Assembly: GCF_900187445.1 (NCBI RefSeq)
Contig: NZ_FYEB01000001.1
Span: 372,001-436,000, forward strand
Length of the DNA stretch: 64,000 nucleotides
DNA from: Pseudomonas sp. Irchel s3b2
Lineage (GTDB): Bacteria; Pseudomonadota; Gammaproteobacteria; Pseudomonadales; Pseudomonadaceae
Direction of reading: 5' to 3'
Shown here: positions 35,389-43,064 of the stretch, in pieces
Layout: the number at the start of each line of letters is the position of its first letter
Position numbering within the stretch: the first letter of the stretch is position 1
Translations under genes and position numbers: made by a program
Notes under the pieces: generated by a model
Told to the model about the DNA's origin: nothing
Seen by the model: the letters and a program-made list of their open reading frames with translations, nothing else
The model's database searches: none

Positions 35389-35471
35389 CTATCAGTTTTG
35401 CTAGTAGGCACAACCGGTCAACTGGACGACAGTAGCACTTTGGATCGAACGCTCATTCAGGAAGCCCTGCG
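35389..35471 (+). promoter_or_regulatory. Conserved leader of the first RHS-core gene
   Basis: CTATCAGTTTTGCTAGTAGG begins a leader of 83 bp that ends at the ATG of the RHS gene at 35472. The same leader (CTATCAGATCTGCTAATAGG, 36513-36595) precedes the second RHS gene with identical spacing and shared blocks ACGACAGTA and AGGAAGC. It probably holds the promoter and ribosome binding site of these cassettes. Confidence 0.65.
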
Positions 35472-36341
35472 ATGCAACTCAATCGAGAAACCCGGCAGAA
35501 CCGCATTGTAGAAACACGCTTGCTCGCCACTGATCAACAGAGTTCGGTGTTGAGTGTGCTGACGACAACGGGCCCGAATCCACAGGCCTACACACCCTAT
35601 GGTCACCGCCATCCCGACAACGGCTTGCTTAGCCTGCTTGGCTTCAACGGCGAGCTTTCGGAGCCAATGACCGGGCATCATTTGCTGGGCAATGGCTATC
35701 GGGCGTTTAACCCGGTGTTAATGCGGTTCAACAGCCCGGACAGTTGGAGTCCATTTGGGGAGGGTGGGTTAAATGCGTATGCGTATTGTGTGGGGGATCC
35801 GGTGAATCGAGTGGATCCAACAGGTCATATTGGGAACTTGTTCAAGGGAGTACAAAATATTTTCGGACGTACACCTCGTTCAGCCCGAGTTCATCTCACC
35901 TACGAAGATGCAGTCGCGCAAAATGCTTCCACTCCAACGACAATTAGGCCCGCAAGCCCACCACCTTATTCACCCGAGACGCTTACTCCGAACAACCGCA
36001 TGTTCTTACGAGAACCCAATGAACTTCCACCACCTTATTCAGCTCAAGACATTTTGCCCCCTCCTTACTCTTCAAGAGAAAACCTGGCTTCATCGGGAGT
36101 GCGAAGCAGCAATACACCGGATCGAGATCGTACCGTGCTGCCCCCTCGATATCCTTTTCCTGAGGAAGCCCCAAGGATCCGACCGGGGAGGAACCAAACC
36201 AGAATTAATGAGCTTAGAGCGCACCGTCAGAGAATAAGGGATAACACCAGCCATATTCCACGGGACCAGCTCCCTGACAGCATCACTGAGACACTTCAAA
36301 GTATAAGGGAAGAACTAGCGCATTTACGAGGTCGACGGTGA
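35472..36341 (+). CDS. Orphan small RHS-repeat-associated core protein with PPPY-rich variable tail
   Basis: A 289-residue protein. Residues 15-119 are the RHS-associated core found at the end of long Rhs/TccC toxins: LLATDQQSSVL, AYTPYGHRHPDNGLLSLLGF, GHHLLGNGYRAFNPVLMRF and the terminal DPVNRVDPTGH. No YD-repeat shell is present, so this is a stand-alone core. The tail (120-289) is unrelated to anything I recognise: it has PPPYS at 163, 186 and 196, PPRYPF at 223, and a charged helical C-terminus (ITETLQSIREELAHLRGR). No signal peptide and no obvious immunity gene downstream. Composition is more AT-rich than flanking genes, fitting acquired DNA. It could be a reduced polymorphic toxin, a donor cassette for TccC tail exchange, or a decayed gene. 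Confidence 0.75.
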   Translation: MQLNRETRQNRIVETRLLATDQQSSVLSVLTTTGPNPQAYTPYGHRHPDNGLLSLLGFNGELSEPMTGHHLLGNGYRAFNPVLMRFNSPDSWSPFGEGGLNAYAYCVGDPVNRVDPTGHIGNLFKGVQNIFGRTPRSARVHLTYEDAVAQNASTPTTIRPASPPPYSPETLTPNNRMFLREPNELPPPYSAQDILPPPYSSRENLASSGVRSSNTPDRDRTVLPPRYPFPEEAPRIRPGRNQTRINELRAHRQRIRDNTSHIPRDQLPDSITETLQSIREELAHLRGRR

Positions 36342-36512
36342 CTTGAAGATATATATGTATATAGATGTAGATATATAGAATAGGTATATATTGTTAGGTC
36401 TTTATTTGGTTATTGTTCTCGCTGTATAAAATAATTTGGGCGAAAAAAACACATTTTTTCGGAACCTGCATCGAACTCACCGCCAGACTCGAACACCTGA
36501 TTTTACATGTAC
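36342..36512. other. AT-rich spacer between the two RHS-core genes
   Basis: The first 80 bp are strongly AT-rich, with repeated TATATA/TAGATAT tracts, in sharp contrast to the flanking GC-rich genome. No gene or hairpin terminator with a T-run is seen. The tract supports recent acquisition or a former junction. Confidence 0.5.
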
Positions 36513-36595
36513 CTATCAGATCTGCTAATAGGCAGATCAAGACTATTGCACGACAGTAAATCTCTGGGTGGAAAACTCACTAAGGAAGCTCGGCG
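36513..36595 (+). promoter_or_regulatory. Conserved leader of the second RHS-core gene
   Basis: Begins CTATCAGATCTGCTAATAGG and ends at ATG 36596; gap-free alignment to the leader at 35389-35471, with the same 61 bases between the GGCA block and the ATG. Confidence 0.65.
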
Positions 36596-36901
36596 ATGGA
36601 GCTCAATCGAGAAACCCGGCAAAAGGACCAAAGCAGCACAGTGGAAACGCGCTTGCTCGCTACCGATCAACAAGGTTCGGTATTAAATGTGGTGGCCGCA
36701 GAAGAGGCGAATCCACAGGCCTGCACACCCTATGCTCACCGCCATCCCGGCAACGGCCTACTCAGCCTGCTTGGCTTCAACGGCGAGCCACAAGCACAAC
36801 TTGCACCGTTCACTTCGGTACCGCGGTCATTGAATTCAAATATTTCAGCCACGAGAAATTCCACATCCATAATAGATAACAACGCTTCGGGCTTCGGATA
36901 A
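36596..36901 (+). pseudogene. Second orphan RHS-core gene, truncated within the core
   Basis: The first 65 codons (MELNRETRQKD, TRLLATDQQGSVLNVV, HRHPGNGLLSLLGFNGEP) are a diverged duplicate of the preceding RHS-core protein. After GFNGEP (about 36787) homology stops and an unrelated 36-residue tail follows to 36901, so most of the core, including LLGNGYRAFNPVL and DPTGH, is missing. The tail is antisense to a better-looking open frame on the minus strand, which suggests an inverted junction here. Confidence 0.65.
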
Positions 36902-36939
36902 TTTTGCCAGTTAACTCCAATCAGCAACAACTCACTCAT
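36787..36939 (-). other. Possible 5' fragment of an unknown gene, inverted relative to the RHS genes
   Basis: From ATG 36939 the minus strand reads MSELLLIGVNWQNYPKPEAL followed by LSIMDVEFLVAEIFEF and NDRGTEVNG, a natural-looking soluble N-terminus, until homology to the RHS core begins at about 36787. It has no convincing ribosome binding site and no recognisable family. It could be the head of an immunity-type or unrelated gene broken by the rearrangement. Confidence 0.3.
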
Positions 36940-36992
36940 GTTAAGCGACGGCACCCATGATGATTTGATGCCGCTCCCACAGGGGATTTGTA

Positions 36993-37784
36993 TCAGGCCG
37001 CTATAGCCGGGCGTAGCGGCTCCTGTTGTGTCTGCGGAATCGCCCCAAACAACGCCTTCTGCACCGCCTGCTGCGCCTCGAACGCCAGCGCCGCACGCTC
37101 CCGGTCCTGGCACTCGATCGGTTTGAGCAGGTGAATCTCTACCTCTCCCCGATCATTGGCGAACAAGCGCATCAGATGCGACAGCAAATCATCATCGCCA
37201 ATGAACGGTGCCAGGGTATCGAGCTCGCCATCGCGCAGATAACGAATCGCAACCGGTTGCAGCGCCACTTCGGAATCGATCGCTGCCGACAGCAAACGAC
37301 CATGAAACGTGCGCAACGAACGGCCATCGGTGGTGGTGCCTTCCGGGAACATCAGTAGCGGGTGCTCTTGCTCCAGATGACGGGTCATTTGTTTGCGGAT
37401 CAACTGACTGTCGCCTGAACCACGGCGAATGAACAGGCTGCCGGCCTTGGCCGCCAACCAGCCCGCCACCGGCCAGGTGCGTACTTCGGCCTTGGACAGG
37501 AATGACAGCGGCGTGAGCATGCCCAGCAGCGGAATGTCGGTCCAGGACACGTGATTGCTGACCCAGAGCATCGGTTGCTTGGGCAGCTCACCATGCACGG
37601 TTACGCGAAAGGGCAGGGCATTGCTCAACCGCGCCATGAAAAACCGCGACCAGCGCTGGCGGCGGACCATCGAATGGGCAATCCCCAGTCGCTCGAACAA
37701 CCCGAACACACTGGCCATGCTCAAGCCCAGCGTCACCACCAAAAGCACTCGCGCAATTCGCGCGTACACCCGCAAGCGGCTCAT
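36993..37784 (-). CDS. olsA: Lysophospholipid / lyso-ornithine lipid acyltransferase OlsA
   Basis: A 263-residue PlsC-family enzyme. One N-terminal membrane helix (about 8-28) is followed by the catalytic box VSNHVSWTDIPLL (NHX4D) and the acyl-acceptor motif MFPEGTTTDG, then the P-box region LQPVAIRYL. OlsA adds the second acyl chain to lyso-ornithine lipid, and can act on lysophosphatidic acid. Its ATG shares one base with the olsB stop (TAATG), so the two steps are co-translated. Ornithine lipids replace phospholipids in phosphate-limited Pseudomonas. Confidence 0.92.
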   Translation of the reverse strand: MSRLRVYARIARVLLVVTLGLSMASVFGLFERLGIAHSMVRRQRWSRFFMARLSNALPFRVTVHGELPKQPMLWVSNHVSWTDIPLLGMLTPLSFLSKAEVRTWPVAGWLAAKAGSLFIRRGSGDSQLIRKQMTRHLEQEHPLLMFPEGTTTDGRSLRTFHGRLLSAAIDSEVALQPVAIRYLRDGELDTLAPFIGDDDLLSHLMRLFANDRGEVEIHLLKPIECQDRERAALAFEAQQAVQKALFGAIPQTQQEPLRPAIAA

Positions 37785-38539
37785 TACACAGCCGCCTTGA
37801 AGTGCTTGGCGTAGCGCGGGCAGAGCTCGTCGCGCTTGAGCAGGATGAACACGTCGGCCACCTGGAAGTCCTCGTCCCAGCACGGCTCGCCGCAGATTTT
37901 CGCGCCCAGGCGCATGTAGGCCTTGAGCAGCGGCGGCATTTCGGCGATGACATTGGACGGAATATCCAGCGTCGGCAGTGGCTTTTTCGGCTCGGCCCGC
38001 AGGTGTTCGGTGCACAGGTAGCGTTCGCGCAGGCGCTGCATGATCGCGTGGGCTTGAATGCCGCCATCCTGCATCGGAATGCTCGCGCACCCCATCAAAT
38101 AGCTGTAGCCGCCCTGGTTCAACACTTCGGCCAGTTCACCCCAGAGCACGGCGATAGTGCCGCCGTTGCGGTAGGCCGGGTCGACGCAGGTGCGACCGAT
38201 TTCCAGGATCGGGCCTTTCAGATGGACCAGGCCATGCAGGCTGAATTCTTCTTCGCTGTAGAACTTGCCCAGGCTGCTGGCGGCCGTGTGGTCGAGCAAC
38301 CGGGTGGTCGCCACCAGGCGTCCGGTGTTCAAGTCACGCACGCCGATGTGGGCGCAGTGAACATCATAGTCATCCATGTCCAGACCCAACTCCGCGCCCT
38401 TCAGCCTGGCGTTGAATTCGCCGCTGAACACGTTGAAGCGCAAGGCCTGGGCTTCCTGCAACGCCTCGGCGCCCACCAGGCGTTCGGCTTGCAGGCGGCG
38501 TTCATTGCCGGTGTCGCTGATGCGGGCGATCTGAGTCAT
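37784..38539 (-). CDS. olsB: L-ornithine N-alpha-acyltransferase OlsB
   Basis: A 251-residue GNAT-like acyltransferase of the OlsB family, using 3-hydroxyacyl-ACP and ornithine to make lyso-ornithine lipid. Recognisable segments are [29 protein letters not shown] and [20 protein letters not shown], with the expected GNAT acyl-donor loop. It is the first gene of olsBA. A PHO box was not convincingly found in the 154 bp upstream, though phosphate control is known for this pathway elsewhere. Confidence 0.93.
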   Translation of the reverse strand: MTQIARISDTGNERRLQAERLVGAEALQEAQALRFNVFSGEFNARLKGAELGLDMDDYDVHCAHIGVRDLNTGRLVATTRLLDHTAASSLGKFYSEEEFSLHGLVHLKGPILEIGRTCVDPAYRNGGTIAVLWGELAEVLNQGGYSYLMGCASIPMQDGGIQAHAIMQRLRERYLCTEHLRAEPKKPLPTLDIPSNVIAEMPPLLKAYMRLGAKICGEPCWDEDFQVADVFILLKRDELCPRYAKHFKAAV

Positions 38540-38693
38540 TGTGAGTCTCCGTACGGGCTGGCCACCCGTCTTGGGTTGCAGCCGATCGACTTTCTTTATG
38601 CAGCCGTGTTGTGCAAAGTCAGGCTATGTAGCCCCGGTGTCATCGCCATGAAGCTTTGGTGATGCTTATATGACAGCCTTTGAGGAGCCTCTT

Positions 38694-39575
38694 ATGCCCT
38701 GGCAAACCCTGTTGAAACGCCGCGATCGTCTGCCCGCCAATCCTGATTTGGGCGAAGGGTTCGCAGCCTTGTTGCAACAATTGGGCGCGGTGTCGCCGTT
38801 CGAATTGGCGGTGGCCGGCGGACGGTTGATGACGACGCCAGGGCTGGCGTTTCTGGTGGGCTATCAGGCGGCGTTGCGTATGCTCTGGCCGAGCGCGCCG
38901 CTGAGCCTCGGCGCGTTGTGCGCGACCGAACAGCGCAGCTTGCGGGTGGCGGACATGCAGACCCGGCTGCGCGATCTGCGCCTGAGCGGGCGTAAGGATT
39001 TCGTCACCGCCGGCGATGCCGCCGACTGGCTGCTGGTCGCCGCTCGCAGTGAAGAGCCCGGCGAAGTGCCGCGCTTGAACCTTGCGGTGGTTTACCCCGG
39101 CGAACCGGGTGTACGTCTGGAAAAGCTCGCTCCGATGCCGCTGATGCCGGACATAGGCCACGGCCGGCTGTTTCTCGACAACGCGCTGTGCGAATTACTG
39201 GCGGGGGATGGGTGGGATGCTTACGTCAAACCGTTCCGCACCCTGGAAGACATCTATGTGCTGAGCGCCATGACTGCGTGGCTGTTCGGTGTCGGCCAGG
39301 ACAGCGACTGGCCGCAAACCTTGCAACTGCGTTTGCTGGCGCTGCTGGCCGGGTGTGCGGAAGTCAGCCGCCAGGCGCCGAACAATCCGGCCGGGCATGT
39401 ATTGTTGGGGGGGTTGTTTGCGCAGTTCGATGGGCTCAAGGCTGAAGTGAATCAGGCCCTGACCGATGGCCCGCCAGAATGGGCGCAGATGTGGCAGCGC
39501 GATCAGACCGTGATGGATTTGGCGGCAGGGGCGCGAGGGAAGCGGTTGGCCAAGGCGTTGGCGGGATTGTCGTAA
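38694..39575 (+). CDS. Acyl-CoA-dehydrogenase-like protein of unknown function
   Basis: A 293-residue cytosolic protein. The middle part resembles the beta domain of acyl-CoA dehydrogenases (LRLSGRKDFVTAGDAADWLL, then LNLAVVYPGEPGVRLEKL), with helical regions before and after (residues 150-290). It is about 100 residues shorter than true family members and the usual catalytic glutamate region cannot be placed, so it may be a degenerate or non-catalytic relative. ATG 38694 has GAGGAG 8 bp upstream and is preferred to ATG 38670. It is divergent from olsBA, so a link to acyl-chain metabolism is possible. Confidence 0.75.
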   Translation: MPWQTLLKRRDRLPANPDLGEGFAALLQQLGAVSPFELAVAGGRLMTTPGLAFLVGYQAALRMLWPSAPLSLGALCATEQRSLRVADMQTRLRDLRLSGRKDFVTAGDAADWLLVAARSEEPGEVPRLNLAVVYPGEPGVRLEKLAPMPLMPDIGHGRLFLDNALCELLAGDGWDAYVKPFRTLEDIYVLSAMTAWLFGVGQDSDWPQTLQLRLLALLAGCAEVSRQAPNNPAGHVLLGGLFAQFDGLKAEVNQALTDGPPEWAQMWQRDQTVMDLAAGARGKRLAKALAGLS

Positions 39576-39587
39576 GGCTGAAGGGAC

Positions 39588-39660
39588 CCTTCGCGGGCAA
39601 GCCTCGCTCCTACAGGTTTCAGTGTTATCCCTGTAGGAGCGAGGCTTGCCCGCGAAGGCG
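39588..39660. repeat. REP/BIME pair, family A, outward orientation
   Basis: CTTCGCGGGCAAGCCTCGCT first, then GTAGGAGCGAGGCTTGCCCG, separated by only about 18 bp. The order of halves is reversed compared with most copies in this window. It lies between two co-oriented genes. Confidence 0.9.
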
Positions 39661-39739
39661 GCCTCATTGGCAACGCAAATCCCGGAACTGTCATCAACCT
39701 CGACTAGGCTCTGCAGGTTCATCCCTCCGAGCGCCCCCC

Positions 39740-40834
39740 ATGTTCAAAGGCTTGTCCCTGATTTTCATGCTGCTGCTCAGCCTCGCGGCCCAAGCCGAAA
39801 ACTGGCCGGCCGAGCAATGGCTGCCCGGCCCGAAAGTCACCGGCCCGGCACTTCAAACCCTGGAAAACTACGCTTTTCCGCCCCGCGACGATGCCACTCA
39901 CCAAGGCATTCGCACCGATGCCTTGCTGGTGATCCGCGACGGCCAACTCGTCTACGAACGCTACGCCGGCCCGACCACTGCTGAAACACCGCACCTGACC
40001 TGGTCGATCAGCAAAAGCCTCATGGCCACAGTCCTCGGTGTGGCCTATGGCGAAGACCTGTTCAAACTCCAGGATCCGGTGCAGAAGTTCTATCCGCCGC
40101 TGGAAAAACACCCCGCCATGACCATGGCCGACCTGCTGCACTGGGCCTCGGGCCTGGACTGGCAGGAAGACTACGAATACGCCCCATTGAAGTCCTCGGT
40201 GGTGGCCATGCTCTACACCCGTGGTCACCGCGACATGGCCGCGTTCACCGCCGACCACGACAAGTACGCCAAACCCGGTCAGGCATTCCGCTACTCCAGC
40301 GGCGACAGCAATCTGCTGTCCGCTGCGCTTAAAACCATCGTCGGCCCGGCCCGTTATCCGGATTATCCGTGGACCGCACTGTTCGAGCCCTTGGGGATTC
40401 GCAGTGCGGTGTGGGAGGCGGATGCCACGGGGACGTTTGTCGCATCGTCCTACGCCTACCTCACCGCCCGGGACCTGGCGCGGGTCGGCCTGTTGATGTC
40501 GCGCGACGGTCGTTGGCGGGAGCGGCAACTGCTACCCAAGGATTGGGTCGACTTCAGCCGTGAGCCTTTCGCCCGCTATCAAGCCAACCAGGATGAAGCA
40601 GTGCCCGGCGGGCATTGGTGGCTCAATCGCGCAATGGATGGCGCGACCCAACCCTGGCCTGACGCCCCTGCCGACACCTTCGCCGCGCTGGGCCATTGGG
40701 GCCAGGCGATGTACGTGATTCCCAGCGAAAACCTGGTGATTGTGCGCTACGGCGATGATCGCGATGGGGGTTATCGGCACAACGAATTGCTCAGGCTCGC
40801 GCTCAAGGCGTTTGCCATGAAGGTGCAGCCATGA
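39740..40834 (+). CDS. Exported serine hydrolase, beta-lactamase / class C fold
   Basis: A 364-residue periplasmic protein with signal peptide (about residues 1-19, SLAAQA). The SxxK nucleophile motif is in TWSISKSLMATVLG, the tyrosine motif in FRYSSGDSN, and HWGQAMYV near the end occupies the third box. Such proteins act as esterases, D-aminopeptidases or carboxypeptidases rather than true beta-lactamases. The stop overlaps the next gene by four bases (ATGA), pairing it with a small membrane-anchored protein. Confidence 0.88.
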   Translation: MFKGLSLIFMLLLSLAAQAENWPAEQWLPGPKVTGPALQTLENYAFPPRDDATHQGIRTDALLVIRDGQLVYERYAGPTTAETPHLTWSISKSLMATVLGVAYGEDLFKLQDPVQKFYPPLEKHPAMTMADLLHWASGLDWQEDYEYAPLKSSVVAMLYTRGHRDMAAFTADHDKYAKPGQAFRYSSGDSNLLSAALKTIVGPARYPDYPWTALFEPLGIRSAVWEADATGTFVASSYAYLTARDLARVGLLMSRDGRWRERQLLPKDWVDFSREPFARYQANQDEAVPGGHWWLNRAMDGATQPWPDAPADTFAALGHWGQAMYVIPSENLVIVRYGDDRDGGYRHNELLRLALKAFAMKVQP

Positions 40835-41160
40835 GCCGCCATGGTTTTGTTCGCCGTCGACCGCTCAGCACGCTGTTATTGGTACTGCTGATCGTCTTGT
40901 TCGGCTGGGTCTGGCAGGAACGTGTCGCGTTGTGGGCGTTCCCGGACATCATTAGCGCCTATACCGCCAAGGAATACTGCTCGTGCCGCTATGTGATGAA
41001 CAATTCGGCCGAGTATTGCCAGGGTTATGTGAAGCAGTATTTATCCACCAGCGGTTTCGTCGATGACGCCTCGAGCAAGCGTGTGACGGTGGGTGGTATC
41101 GGGCGCAGCAACAGTGCTGTTTGGGTCGGCGAACGCCAGGGTTGTCGCCTGCAACCCTGA
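40831..41160 (+). CDS. Small conserved protein with N-terminal membrane anchor and cysteine-rich exterior
   Basis: A 109-residue protein. Residues 13-30 are a membrane anchor (LSTLLLVLLIVLFGWVW) after a basic start, so the remainder is periplasmic. That part has four cysteines (EYCSCRYVMNN, AEYCQGY and GCRL near the end), probably two disulfides. It is translationally coupled to the preceding serine hydrolase. Function unknown; an accessory factor or anchor for the hydrolase is possible. Confidence 0.75.
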   Translation: MSRHGFVRRRPLSTLLLVLLIVLFGWVWQERVALWAFPDIISAYTAKEYCSCRYVMNNSAEYCQGYVKQYLSTSGFVDDASSKRVTVGGIGRSNSAVWVGERQGCRLQP

Positions 41161-41175
41161 ACTACACCTATCCCC

Positions 41176-41199
41176 GTAGCAGCCTTCGGCAGCTGCTAC
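41176..41199. repeat. Short hairpin GTAGCAGC / GCTGCTAC
   Basis: An 8-bp stem with a TTCG-containing loop, 16 bp after the small membrane protein gene. A related fragment (GATCGCAGCCTTCGGCAACT) lies at 47659, so this is probably a fifth REP-like unit. It may also act as a transcript end, but no T-run follows. Confidence 0.55.
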
Positions 41200-41261
41200 A
41201 GGTTTGCAACTGACTCGCGGACGGTTAAGGTTCGCTCAGGTTTATCTGCCCCCGAGTTTCT

Positions 41262-41852
41262 ATGTTCAAGCGGTCCTTCTCTAAAACCCTCGCTTCCCTG
41301 CTGCTGGCCGGTGTCACCGTGTCGGCCCAGGCCAATTGGTACTTGGATGGCGAGTCCTCGCGGCTGTCGTTCATCAGCACTAAAAACGCCAATATCTCTG
41401 AAGTGCAGCGCTTTCTGGTGTTGCACGGTAAGGTCGATCCCAAGGGCCTGGCTCAGGTGGAGGTCGAGCTGGAGTCGGTCAACAGTGGCATTCCGTTGCG
41501 TGACGAACGCATGCGCAAGGAGCTGTTTGATATCCAGACGTTCCCTGAGGCACTGATCACGACGCAAATCGATCTGCGACCGATCAACGACCTGGCGCCC
41601 GGTGCGCAACTGGAGTTGCGCCTGCCGCTGACCGTCAACCTGCATGGCAAACAACACCAATACAACGCCGAACTGCTGGCGACCCGTCTCGATGACCGAC
41701 GCTTCCAAGTGGTGACCCTCGAACCGTTGGTGATCAGCGCTGAAGATTTCGGCCTGGCCCCGGGCCTGGAAAGCTTGCGCAAGGTTGCCGGTTTGTCGGC
41801 CATCAGTCTGTCGGTGCCGGTGGGTGCGGTGCTGATTTTCACGGCGCGCTGA
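41262..41852 (+). CDS. YceI-family periplasmic lipid-binding protein
   Basis: A 196-residue protein with a signal peptide (about 1-24, SAQA) and a lipocalin-like YceI barrel: WYLDGESSRLSFISTKNANI at the start, then LRDERMRKELFDIQTFPEAL, the family's most conserved stretch. YceI proteins bind isoprenoids or long lipids in the periplasm. Its stop is one base from the next ATG, so it is likely co-transcribed with the PLD-type synthase. Confidence 0.9.
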   Translation: MFKRSFSKTLASLLLAGVTVSAQANWYLDGESSRLSFISTKNANISEVQRFLVLHGKVDPKGLAQVEVELESVNSGIPLRDERMRKELFDIQTFPEALITTQIDLRPINDLAPGAQLELRLPLTVNLHGKQHQYNAELLATRLDDRRFQVVTLEPLVISAEDFGLAPGLESLRKVAGLSAISLSVPVGAVLIFTAR

Positions 41853-41853
41853 A

Positions 41854-43011
41854 ATGCGCGGCGCAATTTTTCCGTGGCGCGACGGCAATCGCTTTGAACT
41901 GCTGATCGATGGCCCGCAGTTTTTTCCGCGCATGCTGGTGGCAATTGCCCGCGCCGAAGAACAAGTCGAACTGGAACTGTACCTGGTGGAGGCGGGTGCC
42001 TGCGCCGAGGCCATGGTTCAGGCGCTGGTCCAGGCTGCCGAACGCGGCGTGCGGGTGCGCTGTCTGTTCGATGACTATGGCAGCCTGGCGTTCACCCTGA
42101 CTTTGCGTCAGCGCCTGATGGCCGCCGGTGTCGAGTTGCGTTTCTACAATCGCCTGAGCTGGCGCCGCTGGGTGGGCAATTTTTATCGCGACCACCGCAA
42201 ACTGCTGCTGGTGGATCAATGCCTGGCGGTGGTTGGCGGCACCGGGGTCACCGATGAGTTCTGGGCACCGGGCGAAGACACCTGCGAATGGCACGAAGTG
42301 ATGGTGGAAATCACCGGCCCCTTGGTCATCGACTGGCAGTTGCTGTTCGACCGCCAATGGATCGCCAACCGCCATCGGCGTGCCTGGAAACCCACTGCGC
42401 ACTTCGGTTTGCCGCGCCTGCCGCGAGTGCCGGCCATGGGCGAGGGCATGGGCCGGGTCGCCTATGCCGACGCCCGCCAACACCGCGATATTCTGCAATC
42501 GCTGGTTCGCGCGCTGAACAGCGGCCAGCGCCGAATCTGGCTGGCCACGCCGTATTTCCTGCCGACCTGGAAAGTCCGTCGCTCACTGCGCCGGGCGGCG
42601 GCGCGTGGCGTCGATGTGCGTCTGCTGCTGACCGGGCCGCGCACTGATCACCCGTCGGTGCGCTACGCCGGGCATCGCTACTACCCGCGTCTGCTCAGGT
42701 CCGGGGTAAAGATCTTCGAATACCAGCCGTGTTTCCTGCACCTGAAGATGGTGTTGATCGATGACTGGGTGAGCATCGGCTCCTGCAACTTCGATCACTG
42801 GAATCTGCGCTTCAATCTGGAAGCCAACCTCGAAGCCCTGGACCCCGGACTGACCCGGGCGGTGGCGGCGAGTTTCGAGAACGATTTTGCCCTGAGCCAG
42901 GAAGTCAGCCTCGAAGCATGGAAGCGCCGACCGTTGTGGCGGCGGGTCAAGCAAAGGGTGTGGGGATGGGTGGATCGGCTGGTGGTGAATCTGCTGGATC
43001 GACGGGGGTAG
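41854..43011 (+). CDS. Phospholipase D-like protein, cardiolipin synthase ClsB type
   Basis: A 385-residue PLD-superfamily enzyme with two HKD motifs: DHRKLLLVDQCLAVVGGTG (about residues 111-129) and HLKMVLIDDWVSIGSCNFDH (about 291-310). The absence of N-terminal membrane helices points to the ClsB/YbhO group, which condenses phosphatidylglycerols to cardiolipin or uses alternative head groups. The basic C-terminus (RRPLWRRVKQRVWGW) may contact the membrane. It follows a YceI gene with a 1-base gap. Together with olsBA this makes a lipid-rich neighbourhood. Confidence 0.88.
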   Translation: MRGAIFPWRDGNRFELLIDGPQFFPRMLVAIARAEEQVELELYLVEAGACAEAMVQALVQAAERGVRVRCLFDDYGSLAFTLTLRQRLMAAGVELRFYNRLSWRRWVGNFYRDHRKLLLVDQCLAVVGGTGVTDEFWAPGEDTCEWHEVMVEITGPLVIDWQLLFDRQWIANRHRRAWKPTAHFGLPRLPRVPAMGEGMGRVAYADARQHRDILQSLVRALNSGQRRIWLATPYFLPTWKVRRSLRRAAARGVDVRLLLTGPRTDHPSVRYAGHRYYPRLLRSGVKIFEYQPCFLHLKMVLIDDWVSIGSCNFDHWNLRFNLEANLEALDPGLTRAVAASFENDFALSQEVSLEAWKRRPLWRRVKQRVWGWVDRLVVNLLDRRG

Positions 43012-43018
43012 TCGTTCA

Positions 43019-43049
43019 GATCGTTCCCACGCAGAGCGTGGGAACGATC
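43019..43049. repeat. Single REP unit, family B; possible bidirectional transcript end
   Basis: GATCGTTCCCACGC, AGA, GCGTGGGAACGATC: a perfect 14-bp stem with a 3-nt loop between the convergent PLD and bglX genes. Same core as the BIME at 2023-2133. Confidence 0.85.
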
Positions 43050-43064
43050 AGTTCGTGCGCAGGA

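Noticed and set aside
38540..38693. PHO box upstream of olsB
   Set aside because: No pair of CTGTCAT-like repeats at the right spacing could be found by eye.
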